Program-made: the position numbers and the translations under genes
Part shown: piece after piece, positions 57,571 to 64,000 of the stretch
How positions within the stretch are numbered: position 1 is the first letter of the stretch
Layout of the letters: every line of letters begins with the position of its first letter
Assembly (NCBI GenBank): GCA_033558025.1
Contig: JAUCEF010000001.1
Coordinates: 4,708,531-4,772,530, forward strand
Reading direction: 5' to 3'
Source: Phytophthora sp. 'mugwort'
Taxonomy: Eukaryota > Oomycota > Peronosporomycetes > Peronosporales > Peronosporaceae
Length of the DNA: 64,000 nucleotides
The notes under the pieces: generated by a model
What the model saw: the letters and a program-made list of their open reading frames with translations, nothing else
Database searches by the model: none
What the model was told of the DNA's origin: nothing

Positions 57571-58059
57571 AGTAGCCAACGACTTCTGCTCGTTTACTTT
57601 AGAACTTGCTCGATTCCGTTTGCCACTCGGGCACAATTATTCTCCCAAAATCTCGCGAAATAGGGTCAACCATGAATCTGAGAAGATTGAATTATCAGCG
57701 TGAAGTGGCATTTTCTCAAAAACGTGTTCGAGGCCACCTTTTGCCCCGAAATGGTATTTTCGGTCCGAAATACGATTTTGGATGCCACCTCCAACACGCC
57801 TAACATACTCCTATGTTCCTATTTACTGTAAACTGCCTAATTAATGCATCCCTTAAGTCACCGGTTTCTCAATGGGTGGTTCTCAAGGCATGTCTCCTTC
57901 CTAAGTGCGATTCGTACCTAAACGTGTCTCTCACCTAGGTACGAATCGACATAAGTGTGCGTTTCGTCTAAGGCCGACCCGTACTTAGTGCCTCTCCTAG
58001 ATACGATCCGTACCTAGTGTGTGGGAGTCCCATCGGGGTGTCACACCAACTGGTCATGG

Positions 58060-58960
58060 AAGAACACACACCATTACAAGCCATGTCAACCTCGTCATCT
58101 AAGATCGGGACTCTATGTAGTATTTTTTCGCACGTGGTGTGCCATATTCTGGGCGCTTTACGGTGGGTATAGGGTCCGATCCTTCCGTTTCTAGGGGAAG
58201 TGTTTCCGTGAATGCTAGATGCTGCCACTCCGTATATCGAGCGATCCGATCGACACAAAACCTGGCAAGCGGGAAATGCCACCCCCTTATAACCACATCG
58301 CGATCCGTACATTTCGCTGGAGGGTCAGTCGACTGTCACTGATATTCGTCAGCAACAGATACTGCGTTTCCCTTGTCACCGTCAGCACCCATCGATCTCC
58401 GCCTGTAATCCACACCCTCGCGATCTGCCGACGCCCGTAACCGGAGCGGTAACTCGACCGATCCCACAACCCCAACTTGGAGGCGCTGATCTATCGTCAC
58501 CACTTTCACCTTATCAGTGTAGAGCTGCCGGCGTCCGCTGAGTTGGATCCGAATTTCGTCTGGCAGGCAAATTGATCCATCGGCCAGATCTAGCCTGATC
58601 CCGGCGGGGACCATAAAGTCCATGCCCAAGATCGCGTCTTGACCAACAAAGGCTCCGACCCAGATATCGAAGAGCGACTTCTTTCCAGCTCGTCGGCATC
58701 CAAAAGACGCAATAGTGTCAACTGTTCCGCCAAGTCTGGATCTCCCAGGGTCTCGATATAATGACCGACATGTTCCCGACGGTCTTTCCGATCTCCGTGG
58801 TATTGCAGATCCGGAAAAGATGGAAGTTGACCGGCAGCTGCAGGATCCACGTCGCCAGCGGCAGCCATACGAGCGTCAAGGTGAGGGGTCCGGACCATGC
58901 GGCACGCCTGATCTGTATATGGTACGGACCCTGGACCCGTCCCGTGGGATGGTGTCCTAA
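58060..58960 (-). pseudogene. Gypsy gag-protease fragment with internal deletion
   Basis: Minus-strand frames give EHVGHYIETLGDPDLAEQLT (late gag), then jump directly to AILGMDFMVPAGIRLDLADG, SICLPDEIRIQLSGRRQ (the aspartic-protease flap region), RIAMWL-stop-GGGISRLPGFVSV-like sequence and YTEWQHLAFTETLPLETEGS. The intact-order copy on the plus strand (61,320-62,330) has about 600 bp more between gag and protease, so a deletion is inferred here. It lies head to head with Gypsy D. Confidence 0.65.
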
Positions 58961-59210
58961 GTACTAGATTTGATCAGTTTAGTACACACCGGGTTGAAGA
59001 TCCGTAGCTAAATGGAGATAGATGGAGACGGTTGGCCAGGAGAGGGTCAGAGATGGGATCCTGGGTTATAAGTAGTCCGTAGGAAAGGTTTTGAGATGAT
59101 ATCCGACGTCGATTGGCTAAGGTATAAATCAGAACCGAGTTTGCACTGGAAGACAGACTTGACTATTGTATAGGATTTCTATTAACCCATACATAGATCA
59201 AGACTAAACT
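58961..59210 (+). repeat. Probable 5' LTR of Gypsy D
   Basis: Contains a TATA-like GGTATAAATCAG at about 59,121. It ends near CAAGACTAAACTTTGGCGATC, where TTGGCGATC could begin a primer-binding site. No second LTR is present because the element is cut off downstream, so boundaries are inferred. Confidence 0.45.
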
Positions 59211-62200
59211 TTGGCGATCTTCCTGCACACGTGGCCCCTGGAGACTTGACCAGGTCGCTCGCCCTTTGGCTTCTCAACTCCCCTCAAGATCCCGCTATTG
59301 GAGGCGGCAATTATCGTAAAGGAATAAGGCCAACTCCGATAAGGAGCAAGGACACCCTCAAGAAGGAACACCTCCGGATTCCGTATTTCTATTACGGATC
59401 CACAAGGTCTACGCAAGGGCTCAAGACCAAACCGACACTGGATTTCGTGCGCAGGAATACCCGCGCAGATCCACCCCTCCCAAGTCTCCACAAGGACGTC
59501 CAAGGCCCACCAAGTGCACATCTCGTGTCAACGAGAGAGCAGTACCAGCCCGCTGACGGATGCACAAGGCGAACCATGCAGCAACAACACGGCCGTCGGA
59601 GTACCCCCTCCGTTAGTCGGTGTCTGGCTGCAGTGCGTGTGCATTGGGATCCTACTGAATTTCAGCGGATCCGCTCCACCACATGGTACGCGTGCCCGGA
59701 TTCGAACAAGGGATGCCACCGTGAGTCCCAAGATGATGCGCAAGTGAGCAATGTATCGGGAAATGAAGCGCCGACGGAAACTGGATCGCCGACGTCGTCG
59801 CTGAAAGAGAGATCCACGGATCGGCCGAGCCCTGGGATGAACTCTGCCGACGGTAGGGAGGATCATCTGGTAACGGATCAGGAAGAGAAACATCGCTTTC
59901 CTCCCCAGGTCCCTTCGTGAACCCCCGCAGGTCTTGACGCGAGTCAGGACCTGCCGGACGAATGATCGTTCGCGAGAGTGAATGATCTTTCATCCACCAC
60001 CACCGCCCCAGCGGGCTCAAGTGCCACGTCTAAGAAGAAGACGAAGGCCACGCGGAAGAAACTCAAGGCACCAGACTCGGATAAGCGAAGATCGTGCTGT
60101 ATTAAAGTCTACCTGGTCATTATCTAAGCTGGAGTCGGCGTACTGCGTACGGAGCCGAACGACTTCCTGCGCAAGGACCCAGTGATACAAATCCTGCAGC
60201 TGAAGCAGCTCGGATCCCTCACCGGACCTGTGTCGCCCCCGTCGTCAATCCCAAACAAGCTGAACGCCGTGATAAATCTGCTGAGGCTGCTGCAAGAGGC
60301 CGGCGTTACGGCAGGACGTTCGACGCTGACGACCTATTCCAGTCGGACGCCGATATAATCCGGATCTCGGCCGCGTCGCTCTTCAACTTGTTGAATCCCT
60401 CGTGAGCGATCGATCGGCGTCCGCAGCGTCCGAGACCAAGACCGAGCACAGCTCGACAATCGAGGCCAAGGCCGGATACGTCTCGTCACCCGAGGCCAAG
60501 GCGGCGTACACCAGGTCACCGGAGTACCACATCGGATCATCGCCGTACGCGTCGGCTTCGTCAGAAATCGGATCCAGCAGCTCATCGAAGCCGCGGATGT
60601 CGCTTGGGACAGCCGGTGCCGCGATGCTGCATTCACGTTCTTCGAGCTCTCTGGCAGATAAGATCCCGGCTCCGCGTTCGGCGAGACCGTCGCAAGCCCG
60701 GATCCGGTCAGCGGTTCCGACCCAGGAGCGGACGAGGGGTCTGGAGAGGTACTTCCAAGTGGTTATGGTACGTTTCGTGAGCGAACGTCAAGAGGCCCCG
60801 GCTCCACGACCGGCTCGGTCCCCACGGATCCGGGATCGCAGGACGTCGACATGGAATCGATGGGATCGCAAGATCACCACACCGAGCACTGGGAGTATGA
60901 TCCTGATGATCTCGACATGAGATCCACGAGACGCACGGCTACGACAGCGGCAGCAGTCGTTCTGACGGGATCATCGACGGTTCAACGCGTCAATATATCG
61001 GCCATCGCGGATCTGAAGGAATTCACAGGCAAGGATCATGATGAAGAGCGTGCGCGAGGGTGGATCAGCAAAGTTAAGTCTGCATTCACGAGGAATCAAG
61101 CTACAGACGAAGAGAAATGCCTTTCCTTCGCGGATCTACTTATCGGACCCGCGAGGAACTGGTACAGGCAGCTTAGCCGATCCACGCGGTCGAATTGGAG
61201 TGACTTGCTCAGAAGCTTCCAGACGCAGTACTGCGGATTGGGAGTCTCGGTAGCATGGCAATACTACCACGCGCGCAAGCGCGCAGAAGCTTGCGCGCGA
61301 GGCTGAAGATCAATGATGGCGACGCGGAGGCCCGTCGCAAGCACGTGGAACACTTCATCGAGATTCTGGGAGACCGGGATCTTGCGGATCAGCTCACACT
61401 GCTACGCTTGGCTGACGCGAATCTGCTGGAGGACGTGCTGCGCGCGCATGAGCGAGCGAAGTCGCGCCAGAAGAAGTCGACCGAATCCGGCAAGTACCGA
61501 TCCAAGCCGAGTCCTGCTCCACCGACGGTTCGAGCCCGTGCTGTATGCGCTATCAAGATCCCTGATTCCGGATCCGAGTTCGGATCGGACGCTGAGGAGT
61601 CAGGATCCGAAAGCGAACTGCGCCGAGCGTACGTGACGGCGGCGAGTGACCAGTCCCAGGCAGTTACAGCAGCGGATCCGGCTAAGAGCACCGGATCATG
61701 GGCGCTCGAACGAATGCACCAGAGGATCCTCGACAGCTGGATCGCCGTCCGCGTTTCAGCAGAGATGGCCAGATGCGATGCTCGCATTGCGGGTCGCGTA
61801 AGTACTCGTGTCTTGGATGTTGGAAGAGCCTGATCTATCAGAAGTGCGACAAGAGAGGACATCCGTCCGATCGGTGTTTCTTCATGTGGGTCGTGGCTTT
61901 AGTGCCGCCGGACTACCAAGCTATCCTTGCCATGGACTTCATGCTCCCGGCTGGGATCCGGCTGGATCTCGGCGACGGATCCATGTGCCGACCGGACGAG
62001 GTGCGAGTCATGTTGTAGGGGCGCTGCCAGATCTTCAACGACAGAGCCCGCCCGGTGTTCGTGGGCGAGCTGACGTGAGGTTCGCAGAATTCATAGAGCT
62101 CCCGCTGCAGATCCGTGTGTCTGACAATGAAAAGCTGTGGTTAGCCTGCGGTGAGCGCTGGGTGCCCACCCTAATTAAAGTCACAGGCAGGATTCGCTAC

Positions 62201-62640
62201 TTACATCTCACGAACTGGGCGACACGAATCTGATCTTAAACAGGGACATGCAGATCGGATTGTGGCTGACCGGGGAACACATTCCTCGGCAGCCGGGCTT
62301 TGTCTCTGTAGGATCCCGGCGCTACGCCGACTGGCAAACCCTGGCGTAGGAATCCACTACGGATGCAGCACGCCGTAGCAGCAGCACCGCCAGCACCGGA
62401 TGTGGATCCCGCAGTTGATCGGGTGGAGTACGACCCGCCGACTAGGATCCTGCCGCGACCGAAGGCACCTGAACACAAGGAAGTGAGGACGAGCGCCAAG
62501 AGGCGTACCAAGTGGCGGTGATCCGCCCTCTGAATGCAAGTCGGGGACAGAACAGTTCGACACCTGGTTTGGAACATGAACCTAATCACGCCCTGTCTCG
62601 TGCACCCGGTACCGTTGACGTGCATGCAGGATGGATAATC
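59211..62640 (+). mobile_element. Gypsy element D (leader, gag, protease), truncated by telomeric sequence
   Basis: After the LTR a leader with a 229-codon frame (59231-59920, no domain recognised) leads into gag and protease of the same family as the 58-kb fragment. RT and everything after it are missing: at about 62,640 the sequence gives way to telomere-like repeats. This implies a chromosome break in the element followed by new telomere addition. Confidence 0.65.
60402..62330 (+). pseudogene. Gypsy D gag, zinc knuckle and aspartic protease
   Basis: Frames in order: a low-complexity acidic N-terminus; VNISAIADLKEFTGKDHDEE and RARGWISKVKSAFTRNQATD (capsid); LIGPARNWYRQLSRSTRSNW; RKHVEHFIEILGDRDLADQL, TLLRLADANLLEDVLRAHER; a Cys-rich knuckle RCSHCGSRKYSCLGCWK and KCDKRGHPSDRCFF at about 61,770-61,880; then AILAMDFMLPAGIRLDLGDG, SMCRPDEVRVML (protease region). 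At least four frame changes and several late stops. Confidence 0.72.
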
Positions 62641-62663
62641 GGCGCGAAGGTCGCGATAAATAA

Positions 62664-62688
62664 GGTTTAGGGGGTTAGGGTTTAGGGT
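62664..62688 (+). repeat. Interstitial telomere-like repeats
   Basis: GGTTTAGGGGGTTAGGGTTTAGGG: three to four degenerate TTTAGGG units on the proximal side of the Copia-like LTR. Confidence 0.85.
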
Positions 62689-63165
62689 TGTGACACGAAC
62701 GAAGGCGAAGCCGGAGTGAGTGCAAACGCGAGGCAGCGCGAAGCGGTGGCGAGCGGTTTGTGTCTTGAGACTGAGGCTTGACGCGACAAAAACAGTTGTA
62801 TTTGGTTGTCCAAAGGGTCGGGAGGTCGGCCTCTCCGGTGGTCCTTTCGCTTAGGCTTCTTCAGTGGACGGCAAATTGAGAAGTGAGCGTCCAGCTGAAG
62901 CTGTTCTGCTACTGCTAGCTACTCACTACACATGTAAGATTCATGCATCTTGGTTTCTCGAATCTTCAACTTGCGTGCGTGGGTGCACTTGAATCTTCGA
63001 GAACGGGGTGTGGGTTAATACTAGATTTGTTGGGTGAATGTACCCCGAAAATCCAGTTCTGTACCCAGAGAATCCAATTGTGTACCCAGAGGAATCCAGC
63101 TGGGAATTTTCGCAGTGCGAATCTTCAACCGTGTAGAATTTTCCCGCTGGGAATCTTCAACATCA
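62689..63165 (-). repeat. Copia-like solo LTR
   Basis: Read on the minus strand the segment starts TGTTGAAGATTC and ends GTTCGTGTCACA, fitting LTR ends TG...CA. GAATCTTCAAC recurs three times on the plus strand (about 62,963, 63,120 and 63,153), and GTACCCAGAG-AATCCA twice. No coding sequence is attached. A target-site duplication could not be confirmed. Confidence 0.5.
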
Positions 63166-63198
63166 CGGATGCTGGTTGTGACGCGCCACCGTGTCAAA

Positions 63199-64000
63199 GG
63201 GTTTAGGGTTTAGAGTTTAGAGTTTAGGGTTTAGGGTTTAGGGTTTAGGGTTTAGGGTTTAAGGTTTAAGGTTTAGGGTTTAGGGTTTAGGGTTTAGGGT
63301 TTAGGGTTTAGGGTTTAGGGTTTAGGGTTTAGGGTTTTAGGGTTTAGGGTTTAGGGTTTAGGGTTTAGGGTTTAGGGTTTAGGGTTTAGGGTTTAGGGTT
63401 TAGGGTTTAGGGTTTAGGGTTTAGGGTTTAGGGTTTAGGGTTTAGGGTTTAGGGTTTAGGGTTTAGGGTTTAGGGTTTAGGGTTTAGGGTTTAGGGTTTA
63501 GGGTTTAGGGTTTAGGGTTTAGGGTTTAGGGTTTAGGGTTTAGGGTTTAGGGTTTAGGGTTTAGGGTTTAGGGTTTAGGGTTTAGGGTTTAGGGTTTAGG
63601 GTTTAGGGTTTAGGGTTTAGGGTTTAGGGTTTAGGGTTTAGGGTTTAGGGTTTAGGGTTTAGGGTTTAGGGTTTAGGGTTTAGGGTTTAGGGTTTAGGGT
63701 TTAGGGTTTAGGGTTTAGGGTTTAGGGTTTAGGGTTTAGGGTTTAGGGTTTAGGGTTTAGGGTTTAGGGTTTAGGGTTTAGGGTTTAGGGTTTAGGGTTT
63801 AGGGTTTAGGGTTTAGGGTTTAGGGTTTAGGGTTTAGGGTTTAGGGTTTAGGGTTTAGGGTTTAGGGTTTAGGGTTTAGGGTTTAGGGTTTAGGGTTTAG
63901 GGTTTAGGGTTTAGGGTTTAGGGTTTAGGGTTTAGGGTTTAGGGTTTTAGGGTTTAGGGTTTAGGGTTTAGGGTTTAGGGTTTAGGGTTTAGGGTTTAGG
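63199..64000 (+). repeat. Telomere, (TTTAGGG)n
   Basis: About 800 bp of TTTAGGG units run to the window end, G-rich strand 5' to 3' outward, as at a right-hand chromosome end. The proximal ~60 bp contain variants (TTTAGAG, TTTAAGG); two isolated 8-base units (TTTTAGGG) occur near 63,333 and 63,946. The distal array is otherwise homogeneous. Confidence 0.98.

Larger units (their letters stand above)
55237..57800. mobile_element. PIF/Harbinger DNA transposon (2564 bp)
   Basis: Imperfect terminal inverted repeats: GGCCGTGCTCGAGGTG (left) and, read inward from the right, GGCGTGTTGGAGGTGG. A three-base duplication TAA flanks both ends (55234-55236, 57801-57803), the TWA target of Harbinger elements. 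It has the usual two genes: a DDE transposase (+) and a Myb/SANT-like protein (-), arranged tail to tail. It is inserted in the LTR region of Gypsy C. Confidence 0.82.
52938..58055 (-). mobile_element. Gypsy element C, interrupted by a Harbinger transposon
   Basis: On the minus strand an LTR-type segment starts near 58,050 (TGTGACACCCCGATGGGACT) and includes the tandem block also seen at 21.65 kb. It is split by the Harbinger element (57,800-55,237) and resumes at 55,236 (AATAAAGACTCAGTTAAAAT). It leads into a gag start near 55,147 (MQQEDRDTERLSRLEAILSQ) and then directly into pol. Most of gag and the protease are deleted. A 3' LTR is not seen; the element stops near 52,940 in RNase H. Confidence 0.68.

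Noticed and set aside
59231..59920. A 229-codon frame as a new gene
   Set aside because: It sits between the probable LTR and gag of Gypsy D and is low-complexity; more likely element leader or gag N-terminus.
63199..64000. CRISPR-like array
   Set aside because: The repeats have no spacers and match the TTTAGGG telomere unit.

Overview
This is the end of a eukaryotic chromosome arm. The right edge (about 63,200-64,000) is an uninterrupted TTTAGGG array with its G-rich strand running toward the end, so the window finishes in a real telomere. The genome is most consistent with an oomycete of the Phytophthora type (Peronosporales). Reasons: the TTTAGGG repeat, compact genes with very short GT-AG introns (52-100 bp), a myosin with an unusual Ser/Arg-rich tail, and a mix of Crypton, chromovirus Gypsy, BED-type hAT, pogo, MULE, mariner, Harbinger, LINE and Copia relics with SANT, SET and Ulp1 modules. 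The genus is inferred, not proven.

Only the left 6 kb looks like ordinary gene space: the 3' end of a Cactin gene (to 839, + strand) and a complete four-exon myosin heavy chain (6168 to 1480, - strand), arranged tail to tail. One more host gene that looks intact lies deep in repeat territory at 28,286-29,413: a single-exon, secreted, mucin-like type I membrane protein. A tRNA-Arg-like locus follows at 30,270.

The rest is a subtelomeric graveyard of mobile elements, nearly all broken by frameshifts and stops. In order: a Crypton (8.95-10.8 kb, -); a 7-kb chromovirus Gypsy (12.5-19.6 kb, +) carrying a long antisense reading frame between pol and its 3' LTR; a Gypsy LTR plus gag start (21.6-22.1 kb, +); a Ulp1-like protease fragment (22.5 kb); a SET-domain pseudogene (24.2-25.8 kb, -); a second Gypsy (31.2-33 kb, -); two hAT fragments, a pogo/Tigger fragment and a MULE (33.6-39.9 kb, +); unidentified transposon-like frames (40-43.4 kb); a LINE tail (44.5-46.2 kb, +); a Copia integrase piece (47.2 kb, +); a complete but dead mariner (47.66-49.34 kb, -) sharing its right TA with a long-TIR Tc1-like non-autonomous element (49.35-50.31 kb); a third hAT (51.5-52.3 kb); a SANT fragment; a third Gypsy (58.05-52.94 kb, -) interrupted by a PIF/Harbinger element (55,237-57,800); a Gypsy gag-protease fragment (58.96-58.06 kb, -); and a fourth Gypsy (58.95-62.64 kb, +) cut off by telomeric sequence, then a Copia-like LTR and the terminal array.

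The structure can be read as nested history. The Harbinger insertion has a TAA target duplication, and its empty site survives in the paralogous LTR at about 21.9 kb. The Harbinger SANT/Myb gene is still open over three spliced exons while its transposase is broken. The least explained items are the antisense reading frame in the chromovirus, a PCNA-binding-type motif at the very C-terminus of the pogo fragment, and the shared internal segment between the 19.6-kb and 49.6-kb repeats. I did not find a convincing new defence or metabolic system. All family calls are from reading motifs by eye; no database search was run.
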